Assembly: GCF_018100785.1 (NCBI RefSeq)
Contig: NZ_JAGJEC010000005.1
Span: 62,001-126,000, forward strand
DNA from: Maribacter sp. MMG018
GTDB lineage: Bacteria > Bacteroidota > Bacteroidia > Flavobacteriales > Flavobacteriaceae
Reading direction: 5' to 3'
DNA: 64,000 nucleotides
Positions 24,537 to 32,950 of this stretch are shown one piece after another. The notes under the pieces are model-generated. The model made no database searches. It had not been told where the DNA came from and saw nothing but the letters and a program-made list of their open reading frames with translations. Position 1 is the first letter of the stretch, and every line of letters begins with the position of its first letter. Position numbers and translations under genes: made by a program.

Positions 24537-27500
24537 ATGCTACATCACCTTAAAATAGAAAATTTTGCCACTCTTTCTGGAGTAACACAAGATATAGAAC
24601 TCTCCTATCAATTATTTGGGGCTCCATTGCATACGGCACCCATTATTTTGGTAAATCATGCTTTGACCGGAAACTCTAACGTTACTGGTGAAGGTGGTTG
24701 GTGGTCGGCCCTTATTGGAGATGAAAAGTGCATTGATACGAAGAAGTATACAGTGCTGTGCTTTAATATTCCGGGCAATGGTTATGATACGTTCGTAATT
24801 GAAAATTATAAAGATTTTGTTGCCGGTGATATGGCCCGTATTTTTCTTTTGGGCTTAGAGCAATTAAAGATAAAAAAGCTTTTTGCGATTATAGGTGGGT
24901 CTTTGGGCGGTGGTATTGCATGGGAAATGGCGGCATTAGATCCTAATTTAACAGAGCACTTGGTGCCAGTGGCATCTGATTGGAAATCTACTGATTGGCT
25001 TATCGCCAATTGCCAGATCCAAGAGCAGTTTTTGGTAAATTCCAAACAACCGGTTCATGATGCACGTATGCATGCCATGCTATGCTATCGTACCCCAGAA
25101 TCTTTTAAAGAGCGTTTTAAAAGAAGTACCAACGAAGAGCTTCAGGTGTTCAATGTAGAAAGTTGGTTAATGCACCATGGGGAAAAATTACAGGAGCGTT
25201 TTCAATTATCCGCTTATAAATTAATGAATCAGTTGTTGAAAACGATAGATGTTACCCGTAATGGAGACGAGAACTTTATCGATCTGCAAAATAGCGATAC
25301 CAATATTCATATTATCGGGGTAGACTCCGATCTGTTTTTTACGGCAAAGGAAAACAAGGACACCTTTAAGCAATTGGCGCAGGCCAATAGCAATGTAACC
25401 TATGGCGAAGTACAATCGCTACATGGGCATGATGCTTTTTTGATAGAATTTGAGCAAATGGAAAAATTGCTGCATTCGATCTTTAATACCAACGGAAAAT
25501 CTAGAAGGGTAAAGGTGTTGAAGTTCGGTGGTAAATCATTGAGCAATGGAGAGGGGTTAGAGCGTGTATTGGATGTAATTTCCTCCAAGGTAGAGTCTGG
25601 CGAAAACATTGCCGTGGTATTGTCGGCAAGGGAAAAAGCCACCGACCAATTGGAAAATATATTGGAAAAGGCGGCGAAAGGAGAACCTTATATGGATGAT
25701 TTTATAGCCTTGGAAAAGTATCAAAAACATACCTATGGCAATGTAAGTCTTTCCAAAGAGTTCAAGGCATTGGCAAAATTGTTCGAAGGAGTTTCGTTGC
25801 TTGGTGATTATAGTGCCAAGATAAAAGATGAGGTTATGGCCCATGGCGAACTGATTTCCGCAAAATTGGTTTCCAAATTATTGATAGGTAAAGGTGTAAA
25901 TGCCCATTTTATAGATTCAAGGGAATTGATCGTTACCGATGCCAATTTTGGCGACGCCAAAGTTCTGGAGCATATTTCGAAAGAGAAGGTGTTGTTAAGG
26001 TTTGCGGAGCTTCCACATGATGCCGTTCCCGTGATTACAGGTTTTATAGCGGCCACCGAAGACGGTGAGACCACTACTTTAGGTAGAAATGGAAGTAATT
26101 ATAGTGCAGCATTGCTGGCCAATTTTATAGATGCCGATGAATTACAGAACTATACCCATGTAGATGGCATATTTACGGCAAACCCCGATTATGTGGCAGA
26201 AGCGAAACGTATAGCCAACCTAAGTTATGCCGAGGCAAATGAAATGGCAAATTTTGGCGCTACCATTCTACATGCGAAAACCATTATTCCGTTAATAGAA
26301 AAGAATATTCCCTTACGTATTCTAAATACCTACAACGACGATAACGAGGGTACTTTGATCAGTGCCAAATCTAGCAAAGAAGGTATTAGGTCTATTTCTG
26401 TTATAGAGGATGTGGCCTTGATAAATTTAGAGGGCAGGGGGCTGTTGGGAAAAGTTGGTGTAGATGCGAGAATTTTTAAGACCCTAGAGGCAATTAATAT
26501 AAGTGTGAGCATTATTTCTCAAGGGTCGTCCGAAAGGGGAATTGGTTTAGTAGTAAACCGTGACAAGGCGGACAGGGCCAAAAAAGCCTTGGAAAACGAA
26601 TTTTCGAGCGATTTTAAGTCGCAAGACATCAATATGATCAAAGTAGTCGCCGATGTTTCTGTTATTTCTGTGGTAGGACAAGATTTGAGTACTTTTCATA
26701 AACCGTTCAATGCGCTTATAAAAAACCAGATCGTTCCGTTATTGTTCAACAATACGGTTTCTGGAAAGAATGTGAGTTTGGTCGTGAAGAAGTCAGATTT
26801 GACCAAGGCCATAAACGTAATGCACGGTCAGATTTTCGGAGTTAGTAAAAAGGTAAACTTGGCGGTTTTTGGACATGGGAATGTAGGCGGCACCCTGATC
26901 GATCAAGTTTTGGAATCCGCTCAGAGTATTGAACAGAGAAAAAGCATCGATCTACGTGTTTTTGCTATCGCCAATTCTAGAAAAGTGCTGTTGAGCGCTA
27001 ATGGAGTTGCCGGCAATTGGAGGACCGCAATAAAAGAAGAGGGACGGTCTTATTCTATTAAAGATATTATTGAATTTGCAAAAAACAATCACCTAGAAAA
27101 TTTGATCGTGGTAGATAACACGGCGAGTGAAGATTTTGTAGCACATTATTTTGATTTTGTAGAAAATGGTTTTGATGTGGTCTCTTCTAATAAGATAGCC
27201 AATACCCTTGGGTTCGATTATTACCAATTGTTGCGTGAAGAGTTGTCTAAACATCAAAAACAATATCTTTATGAGACCAATGTTGGTGCAGGGTTGCCAT
27301 TGATAGATACCATTAAGTTACTGCATTTATCAGGTGAGAACATAACCCGGATCAAAGGGGTGTTTTCTGGGTCGTTAAGTTATATTTTCAATACTTTTTC
27401 GGAAGGTAGCGCCACGTTTTCGTCTATTTTGAAAGACGCAAAACAACAAGGGTTTACCGAGCCAGATCCACGTGAAGACCTATCTGGTAACGATGTAGGG

Positions 27501-27923
27501 AGAAAACTGTTGATTTTGGCAAGAGAGTTGGATCTGAGCAATGAGTTTTCTGATATATCGATTCAAAATTTGATTCCGCCTACATTGCAAGAAGGAAGTA
27601 TTGAATCTTTTATGGGCAATCTAGAAGTATTGGATGAAAAATTCAATGAGATTAAACAGCGCCAAAAAGCGGATCATGTTTTAAGGTATGTAGGTGATTT
27701 GCACGGTGATCTGCAAAAAGAAAAAGGTATTTTAGAGGTGAAACTTATTTCCGTTCCCAAAGAAAGTGCCTTGGGGCAGGTAAAAGGTTCAGATTCCATT
27801 ATAGAAATATATACGGAGTCTTACGGGGAAAATCCTTTGGTCATTCAAGGTGCCGGAGCGGGTGCTGCGGTAACGGCCAGAGGCGTATTCGGTGATGTAT
27901 TAAGAATTGCAGAAAAAAGTTAG
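24537..27923 (+). CDS. Trifunctional fusion: homoserine O-acetyltransferase (MetX) - aspartokinase-like - homoserine dehydrogenase
   Basis: 1128 residues in one uninterrupted frame. Residues 1-320 are a MetX-type alpha/beta hydrolase with nucleophile Ser122 (IIGGSLGGG), Asp265 (GVDSDLFF) and His298 (HGHDAFL). Residues about 325-790 resemble the aspartokinase and ACT domains of ThrA; residues about 790-1128 are homoserine dehydrogenase (FGHGNVGG, NVGAGLP, TEPDPREDLSGNDVGRKLLILARE), which looks intact. The kinase part carries substitutions at conserved sites: KFGGTS reads KFGGKS, GSDYSA reads GSNYSA, TDVDG reads THVDG. It may therefore be catalytically weak or dead. The fusion would channel aspartate semialdehyde to homoserine to acetylhomoserine for metY and metZ on either side. 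Confidence 0.92.
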   Translation: MLHHLKIENFATLSGVTQDIELSYQLFGAPLHTAPIILVNHALTGNSNVTGEGGWWSALIGDEKCIDTKKYTVLCFNIPGNGYDTFVIENYKDFVAGDMARIFLLGLEQLKIKKLFAIIGGSLGGGIAWEMAALDPNLTEHLVPVASDWKSTDWLIANCQIQEQFLVNSKQPVHDARMHAMLCYRTPESFKERFKRSTNEELQVFNVESWLMHHGEKLQERFQLSAYKLMNQLLKTIDVTRNGDENFIDLQNSDTNIHIIGVDSDLFFTAKENKDTFKQLAQANSNVTYGEVQSLHGHDAFLIEFEQMEKLLHSIFNTNGKSRRVKVLKFGGKSLSNGEGLERVLDVISSKVESGENIAVVLSAREKATDQLENILEKAAKGEPYMDDFIALEKYQKHTYGNVSLSKEFKALAKLFEGVSLLGDYSAKIKDEVMAHGELISAKLVSKLLIGKGVNAHFIDSRELIVTDANFGDAKVLEHISKEKVLLRFAELPHDAVPVITGFIAATEDGETTTLGRNGSNYSAALLANFIDADELQNYTHVDGIFTANPDYVAEAKRIANLSYAEANEMANFGATILHAKTIIPLIEKNIPLRILNTYNDDNEGTLISAKSSKEGIRSISVIEDVALINLEGRGLLGKVGVDARIFKTLEAINISVSIISQGSSERGIGLVVNRDKADRAKKALENEFSSDFKSQDINMIKVVADVSVISVVGQDLSTFHKPFNALIKNQIVPLLFNNTVSGKNVSLVVKKSDLTKAINVMHGQIFGVSKKVNLAVFGHGNVGGTLIDQVLESAQSIEQRKSIDLRVFAIANSRKVLLSANGVAGNWRTAIKEEGRSYSIKDIIEFAKNNHLENLIVVDNTASEDFVAHYFDFVENGFDVVSSNKIANTLGFDYYQLLREELSKHQKQYLYETNVGAGLPLIDTIKLLHLSGENITRIKGVFSGSLSYIFNTFSEGSATFSSILKDAKQQGFTEPDPREDLSGNDVGRKLLILARELDLSNEFSDISIQNLIPPTLQEGSIESFMGNLEVLDEKFNEIKQRQKADHVLRYVGDLHGDLQKEKGILEVKLISVPKESALGQVKGSDSIIEIYTESYGENPLVIQGAGAGAAVTARGVFGDVLRIAEKS

Positions 27924-27924
27924 T

Positions 27925-29085
27925 ATGAAAAAATTTGAGACCAAGGCCATACGAACACAACTAAAAAGAAGTGAAAATTTGGAGCATTCCGTTCCCTTGT
28001 ACCTTACTTCAAGTTTCGTGTTCGAGGATGCCGAAGATATGAGGGCTTCCTTTGCAGAGGAAAAAGAACGTAATATTTACTCTCGCTACTCCAATCCTAA
28101 TTCATCGGAGTTTATAGAAAAAGTGTGCCAGATGGAAGGTGCCGAAGATGGTTTTGCTTTTTCTTCGGGTATGGCGGCCGTGTTCTCTACCCTGGCAGCC
28201 TTATTAAATAGTGGTGACCATGTAGTGTCCGCACAAAGTATTTTTGGTTCAACACATTCGTTGTTCAATAATTTTTTTCCAAAATGGAATATATCGCATA
28301 GTTATTTTGATATCAATGATCTAGATAGTATAGATGCCTTGATTACCCCTTCCACTAAATTGATATATGCGGAAACGCCGACCAATCCAGGAGTAGATAT
28401 TTTGGATCTGGAAGTATTGGGGAAAATAGCGAAAAAGCACAATGTACTTTTGGTAATAGATAATTGCTTCGCTTCGCCATACCTGCAACAACCTATAAAA
28501 TTTGGGGCAGATCTAGTGATTCATTCAGGAACAAAACTAATGGATGGTCAAGGTCGTGTTTTAGCGGGTATCACGGTCGGGAAAAGAGAATTGATAGATA
28601 AGGTATACCGCTTTTCAAGAATTACCGGACCGGCCATTTCTCCGTTCAATGCATGGGTGTTGTCCAAAAGCTTGGAAACCTTGGCGGTAAGGGTGGATCG
28701 CCATTGTGAAAACGCCTTAAAATTGGCAGAGTTTTTAGAAACGCACGATCAGGTAAACTGGGTCAAATATCCATTCTTAAAATCGCATCCTAAATATGAA
28801 GTGGCCAAGAAACAGATGAAGGCAGGCGGTTGCGTGGTTGCCTTTGAGGTAAAAGGAGGGCTTGAGGCCGGGCGGAAATTTTTTGATGCCATTAAACTTT
28901 TATCGCTCTCTGCCAATTTAGGTGATACAAGAAGTATTGTGACCCATCCGGCATCTACTACGCACAGTAAACTGTCCGTAGAGGAGCGTGCCGCTTCGGG
29001 TATTAGTGAAGGTATGGTGCGTATCTCTGTAGGTTTGGAACATATAGACGATATTATTGCCGATATAGATCAGGCCTTGGGCTAG
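27925..29085 (+). CDS. metZ: O-acyl-homoserine sulfhydrylase/cystathionine gamma-synthase family PLP enzyme, MetZ-like
   Basis: 386 residues from the ATG at 27925, one base after the previous stop codon, so it is translationally close to the fusion gene; a TTG at 27907 is ignored. The PLP lysine lies in VIHSGTKLMDGQGRVLAG (about residue 200), and the MDGQGRVLAG continuation favours O-succinyl/acetylhomoserine sulfhydrylase (MetZ) over MetB. SRYSNPNSSEFIEKV and ATTHSKLSVEERAASGI also fit the family. Substrate preference within the Cys/Met PLP family is uncertain. It gives this operon a second homocysteine-forming enzyme besides metY. Confidence 0.85.
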   Translation: MKKFETKAIRTQLKRSENLEHSVPLYLTSSFVFEDAEDMRASFAEEKERNIYSRYSNPNSSEFIEKVCQMEGAEDGFAFSSGMAAVFSTLAALLNSGDHVVSAQSIFGSTHSLFNNFFPKWNISHSYFDINDLDSIDALITPSTKLIYAETPTNPGVDILDLEVLGKIAKKHNVLLVIDNCFASPYLQQPIKFGADLVIHSGTKLMDGQGRVLAGITVGKRELIDKVYRFSRITGPAISPFNAWVLSKSLETLAVRVDRHCENALKLAEFLETHDQVNWVKYPFLKSHPKYEVAKKQMKAGGCVVAFEVKGGLEAGRKFFDAIKLLSLSANLGDTRSIVTHPASTTHSKLSVEERAASGISEGMVRISVGLEHIDDIIADIDQALG

Positions 29086-29109
29086 AACCATATATCTGAA
29101 AAGTTTTTG

Positions 29110-29138
29110 AAAGGTCTTGCGAAAGTGGGGCCTTTTTT
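29110..29138 (+). terminator. Intrinsic terminator after metZ
   Basis: A 7-bp stem with a G-T pair (29110-29116 with 29129-29135) is followed by T residues, 25 bases after the metZ stop. Confidence 0.65.
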
Positions 29139-29215
29139 AATTCGCATATTCAAGGTTCTAAAAATAGCGCTCGTTTTTATCAGAATACCTCCTAATAATG
29201 GTATGATAAATATAT

Positions 29216-29248
29216 AACAAGGCTTCCGTTGTTCTAGGAAGCCTTGTT
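29216..29248. terminator. Hairpin between convergent metZ and the Moco hydroxylase gene
   Basis: A perfect 12-bp stem (29216-29227 with 29237-29248) with a 9-base loop lies 25 bases beyond the minus-strand gene's stop. It lacks a clean T run on either strand, so it may act as a 3'-end stabiliser or a weak terminator. Confidence 0.55.
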
Positions 29249-29273
29249 GTGTTCTGTTAAGAATAATAAAGGT

Positions 29274-31478
29274 TTATCCGACCACTTCTTTTTCTAAAAT
29301 AAATGGTTGGTTGTAAAAACGTTTTCCGGTTGCCTTGTACATGGCATTTGCCAAAGCTCCTATTATCGGAGGTAAAGAAGGCTCTCCCAAACCGGTTGGA
29401 TCTATACCGTTATCAACAAAAAAAGTTTCGATTTCTTTGGGGGCTTCTTGATTTCTTATTAAGTGATAGGAATCAAAATTTTCTTGCTGTGGTGCTCCGT
29501 CCTTAAAGGTCATTTGACTGTAGGTGGCATGGCCTATACCATCTATGATACCACCTTCTATTTGGTTTCTGGCACTTATGGGGTTAATTACTATACCGCA
29601 ATCAACCGCACACCAAACCTTGTCCACTTTCGGTTTATTTCTGTCCATGGTAAGTTCCAATACCTGCGCCACATAAGAATTATGGCAATAGTAGGCAGAT
29701 ACTCCTCTGGCTTTGTCGCCATTGTTTTGGTTCCAATTAGATTTTTCTTTTACCAATTTTAGCACACCGGCATACCGTTCAGGGTCATAATCGTTTGTCT
29801 TGGGGTCGCCAACGGGTGCTGTAATTGCCTTTTCAAATAATTCTAAACGAAAATCTATAGGGTCTTTACCGGCCATTTCCGCTACTTCGTCCATAAACGC
29901 CTGCTCTGCACCAGCAATAAAGTTAGACCTTGGCGCTCTCCATGCACCGGTCGTAATTTGTGTTTGAAGCATGTCTTTTTCGGCCAAATAATTGGGTACT
30001 GCCCCAGCCGGAAACCTGTTTTCAAAAATTAAATCATCATTGGTGCCCACCCCTTTAACATACCAAGCGATGAGGTTGTTGTCATTATCCAAGCCAGCCT
30101 TAAACCTAACTTTATATGCAGGGCGGTAGGTGCCTTGGGTCATATCGTCTTCGCGGGTATAGACCAATTTTATGGGGGCTTGTACTTTTTTGGAGATTAC
30201 GGCCGCCTCAACACCAAAATGACCATAAAGCCTACGGCCAAAACCACCGCCCATACGGGTCATCATAATATCTATGTTTTCAACGGGCATATTCAATACC
30301 GAAGCCAGGGTTTTTTCTAAAAACTCAGGAGTTTGAATGGGGCCTTTAAGTATTGCTTTATCAGCGGTTACATCCGCAAAAAAGTTCATCGGCTCCATAG
30401 TGTTGTGTGACAAGAAGGGAGCGCTGTAGGTACGTTCAATTACCTTTGCAGCACCTTTAAAGGCCTTTTCGAAATCACCGTCTTTACGGGCTGGGGCTTT
30501 TGCCGGGGTATCCAATAATTCGGTAAGTGCTTCTTCATATGTAGCCGTACTTTCTAACTTGTCCGGTTTTTCCCAAGTCACTTTTACTTCCTTTTTTGCT
30601 TGCATACATTGCCAAGTACTTTCACCTACAACGGCCACCAATTTTGCAATACCACCTCCATCGGACCATTGTTTTTCTACTCCTTCTGGGTATACATCAA
30701 TAGGAAAAACGTCTTTTATGCCTGGCATTGCTTTTGCCGATTCTGCATCCAGAGATTTAAAGGTGTATCCAAAAGCCGGAGGATGAATGATCATGGCGGT
30801 GAGCATACCTTCTTCTTTTTGGTCTAGTCCAAAGAGGGGTTTTCCGGTTACTATCTTTAGTCCGTCTACATTTTTTCTGTCCGTGCTAATTATATGAAAG
30901 TCCTTCGGGTCTTTTAGCTCCACTTCTTCCGGAATTTCCATAAGAGAGGCAGCGGAAGCCATTTCTCCATAGTTGGCAGATTTACCGGAAGCTTCGTGTG
31001 TTAATACCCCGTTACTTGTCGTAATTTCTTTTGCTGGCACTTGCCATGCTTCTGCGGCTGCGGCAATTAACATATGTCTGGCCGTGGCCCCCGCCATACG
31101 TAAACTTTGCCATCCGGCCCTGATAGATTGGCTACCACCTGCCAATTGTCTTTTAAAAATATCGGTGTTCAATGGAGCCTGTTCAACAATAACATCTTTC
31201 CAGGCAATGTCGAGTTCTTCTGCAACGATCATGGGCATGGCCGTTTTTACGTTCTGGCCAATTTCTGGGTTTGGAGACATAATGGTCACGATCCCATTAT
31301 CGCCGATCTTTAAAAACCCGTTGATGTCGAACCATTCTTTGGGCATTTGCATTAGTTCAGCTTCCGTTTTGCCCTTACAAGATGCCAACCAACTAAAGCC
31401 AAGTAGCATACCGCCACTTGCCAAGGTGGTGCTTTTGAGAAAAGATCGTCTGTTAAATGATGTTTTTATGAGTGTCAT
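29274..31478 (-). CDS. Xanthine dehydrogenase family molybdopterin-binding subunit (isoquinoline 1-oxidoreductase beta-like)
   Basis: The 734-residue large subunit of a periplasmic Moco hydroxylase. The N-terminus has a twin-arginine signal (NRRSFLK, then a hydrophobic stretch ending near SWLASC), so it is exported folded. RMGGGFGRRLYGHFGVEAA, the ITTGAWRAPRSNF segment and the C-terminal GLGEPSLPPIIGALANA loop with the catalytic Glu mark the molybdenum site. The 2Fe-2S partner gene is 18 bases upstream. No FAD subunit is present, as in the IorAB/aldehyde-oxidoreductase type that passes electrons to cytochromes. The substrate, an N-heterocycle or aldehyde, cannot be deduced. Confidence 0.92.
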   Translation of the reverse strand: MTLIKTSFNRRSFLKSTTLASGGMLLGFSWLASCKGKTEAELMQMPKEWFDINGFLKIGDNGIVTIMSPNPEIGQNVKTAMPMIVAEELDIAWKDVIVEQAPLNTDIFKRQLAGGSQSIRAGWQSLRMAGATARHMLIAAAAEAWQVPAKEITTSNGVLTHEASGKSANYGEMASAASLMEIPEEVELKDPKDFHIISTDRKNVDGLKIVTGKPLFGLDQKEEGMLTAMIIHPPAFGYTFKSLDAESAKAMPGIKDVFPIDVYPEGVEKQWSDGGGIAKLVAVVGESTWQCMQAKKEVKVTWEKPDKLESTATYEEALTELLDTPAKAPARKDGDFEKAFKGAAKVIERTYSAPFLSHNTMEPMNFFADVTADKAILKGPIQTPEFLEKTLASVLNMPVENIDIMMTRMGGGFGRRLYGHFGVEAAVISKKVQAPIKLVYTREDDMTQGTYRPAYKVRFKAGLDNDNNLIAWYVKGVGTNDDLIFENRFPAGAVPNYLAEKDMLQTQITTGAWRAPRSNFIAGAEQAFMDEVAEMAGKDPIDFRLELFEKAITAPVGDPKTNDYDPERYAGVLKLVKEKSNWNQNNGDKARGVSAYYCHNSYVAQVLELTMDRNKPKVDKVWCAVDCGIVINPISARNQIEGGIIDGIGHATYSQMTFKDGAPQQENFDSYHLIRNQEAPKEIETFFVDNGIDPTGLGEPSLPPIIGALANAMYKATGKRFYNQPFILEKEVVG

Positions 31479-31496
31479 TTCTTTGTTTTAAGGTTG

Positions 31497-31964
31497 TTAT
31501 GAGGCATTATCGGAGGCAACGGCTGTTTTTATGGCCTTTTTTATTCTGGTATAGGTACCGCATCGGCATATATTTCCGTTCATGGCGTCTTCAATCTCAC
31601 TATCGGAAGGATTTGGATTTCGATTAAGTAAGGCGGATGCGCTCATAATTTGTCCTGCTTGACAATACCCACATTGGTATACGTCTTCTTCCAACCATGC
31701 TTTTTGAACAGGGTGATCACCATTTTCTGAGAGCCCTTCAATGGTAGTGATCTCTTTTTCGCCTACTGCCGATACTGGCAATTGGCAAGAACGTACCGCA
31801 TTGCCGTCTAGATGTATGGTGCATGCACCGCACTGGGCTATACCGCAACCGTATTTGGTGCCGACCAAGTTTAAATGGTCTCGGAGCACCCAAAGCATAG
31901 GGGTACTGCCGTCAACCTCTAATTCTTGGGTCTTTCCATTGATTTTTATGCTGAAATTTGCCAT
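31497..31964 (-). CDS. (2Fe-2S)-binding subunit of Moco hydroxylase (IorA-like)
   Basis: A 155-residue small subunit with two 2Fe-2S clusters. The N-terminal plant-type ferredoxin motif [17 protein letters not shown] with a further Cys in VRSCQLP, and the C-terminal [10 protein letters not shown] plus [11 protein letters not shown], account for all eight ligands. It has no signal peptide and would be co-exported with its Tat-signal-bearing partner, as is known for this family. It is the first gene of the two-gene minus-strand operon. Confidence 0.93.
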   Translation of the reverse strand: MANFSIKINGKTQELEVDGSTPMLWVLRDHLNLVGTKYGCGIAQCGACTIHLDGNAVRSCQLPVSAVGEKEITTIEGLSENGDHPVQKAWLEEDVYQCGYCQAGQIMSASALLNRNPNPSDSEIEDAMNGNICRCGTYTRIKKAIKTAVASDNAS

Positions 31965-32340
31965 AATATGATGTGAGTTGATGATTATGTTGAAAGTAAT
32001 GATTTATTCAATGTCAGAAAAGGTGTAAGTAGAACATTTTAAGGTTGATAACAAATATTTAACAGTCTGTCCGTTTCATACATATCAGGTGTTTGTAGGA
32101 AACTGTTCAATTAACTGGTTGTCAGGTGGTTTTGTGGGTTTTTTGTGATAGATTTTTTTAGAGGGTAGTGGTAGTTGGGGTGTAAGTTGATATTGTAGTA
32201 AGGTTACAGGTTTTGATAGGTTCTTTTTATAAAGAAAATATTTGGAAGGTATTATTTTTGTAATGTCAACTTTGTTCGTCATAAAGGGCGCAGCGGATTC
32301 TCTGAAGTGATGAACGGCTTATTTTAATTATCTTAGCGGC
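31965..32340. other. 376-base divergent intergenic region
   Basis: Lies between the minus-strand Moco hydroxylase operon and the plus-strand Rrf2 gene, so it must hold both promoters. TATTTTTG at 32253-32260 is a perfect -7 box for the Rrf2 gene, though without a well-placed TTG. A 65-codon minus-strand frame (32085-32282) is AT-rich, repetitive and unconvincing. I see no RNA element here. Confidence 0.45.
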
Positions 32341-32757
32341 ATGCTCTCGAAAAAGACAAAATACGGATTAAAAGCATTGACCTATCTTGCTTCCCAAAAG
32401 GATAATAAGCCTGTTCAGATTGCAGAAATCGCAGAACAGGAAAATATTTCCCAGAAGTTTTTGGAAAGTATTTTGTTGAGTCTGCGAAAAACCGGCTTTT
32501 TGGGTTCTAAAAAAGGAAAAGGGGGCGGTTATTATCTGCTTAAGAAACCGGAGGAAATATCAATGACAGATGTTATGAGGGTATTAGAAGGCCCTATTTC
32601 TATGGTGCCCTGTGTTAGTCTTAATTTCTACGAGAGCTGTGATGATTGCCCGGATGAAAAAACATGTTCTGTTCATAAACTTATGTTGCAGGTACGTGAT
32701 AGTGCTCTGGAGGTGTATAGGAATAACACCCTAAAAGACATCATTGCAACTGAGTAG
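32341..32757 (+). CDS. Rrf2 family transcriptional regulator, probable sulfur-assimilation regulator
   Basis: A 138-residue dimeric winged-helix regulator: LSKKTKYGLKALTYLA at the start, the recognition region ISQKFLESILLSLRKTGFLGSKKGKGGGYYL (about residues 38-68), and a Cys cluster (PCVSLNFYESCDDCPDEKTC) with C-x8-C-x2-C-x5-C spacing. IscR and NsrR bind an Fe-S cluster through similar cysteines, whereas CymR does not, so this protein may sense Fe-S or redox state. It lies directly upstream of the sulfate assimilation operon. Three IscR-type-1-like motifs precede the cys genes, making it their likely regulator (inference). Confidence 0.9.
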   Translation: MLSKKTKYGLKALTYLASQKDNKPVQIAEIAEQENISQKFLESILLSLRKTGFLGSKKGKGGGYYLLKKPEEISMTDVMRVLEGPISMVPCVSLNFYESCDDCPDEKTCSVHKLMLQVRDSALEVYRNNTLKDIIATE

Positions 32758-32833
32758 CCCTCATTGCTTATTCAACGTTATGGTCATGGTTTTTTTTAGA
32801 AAACTTGAGTTTAAACTGTTATTTGTTAATAAT

Positions 32834-32852
32834 CTATTAAATCTATAGGGTA
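32834..32852 (+). promoter_or_regulatory. Candidate Rrf2 operator, upstream copy
   Basis: CTATTAAATC followed by TATAGGGTA matches the downstream cys operator at 16 of 19 positions. It lies about 80 bases upstream of that copy and upstream of the candidate promoter. Confidence 0.55.
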
Positions 32853-32874
32853 AATTAATTTTTTGAGAAATTTA

Positions 32875-32907
32875 TTTGTCTTAGATAAAATTATTGTACT
32901 ACTTTTG
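32875..32907 (+). promoter_or_regulatory. Candidate promoter of the cys operon
   Basis: TTTG (32875-32878), a 21-base spacer, then TACTTTTG (32900-32907), both perfect matches to the Bacteroidota consensus. The predicted start point falls at or just before the palindrome at 32911. Confidence 0.65.
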
Positions 32908-32910
32908 AAA

Positions 32911-32931
32911 ACCCTACTAAATCAGTAGGGT
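32911..32931. promoter_or_regulatory. Candidate Rrf2 operator overlapping the cys transcription start
   Basis: A perfect inverted repeat, ACCCTACT - 5 bases (AAATC) - AGTAGGGT, immediately downstream of the -7 box. It resembles the type-1 site of IscR-class Rrf2 proteins. Binding here would block initiation, so repression is the simplest reading. Confidence 0.65.
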
Positions 32932-32950
32932 ATTAAATTTAGACTAAAAC

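Noticed and set aside
29216-29248. Regulatory hairpin or attenuator between metZ and the Moco gene
   Set aside because: It lies at the 3' ends of convergent genes, so a terminator or stabiliser is the simpler reading.
32085-32282. Minus-strand 65-codon frame in the Rrf2-Moco intergenic region
   Set aside because: Low-complexity Pro/Lys/Thr content, no start context, and the region needs to hold two promoters.
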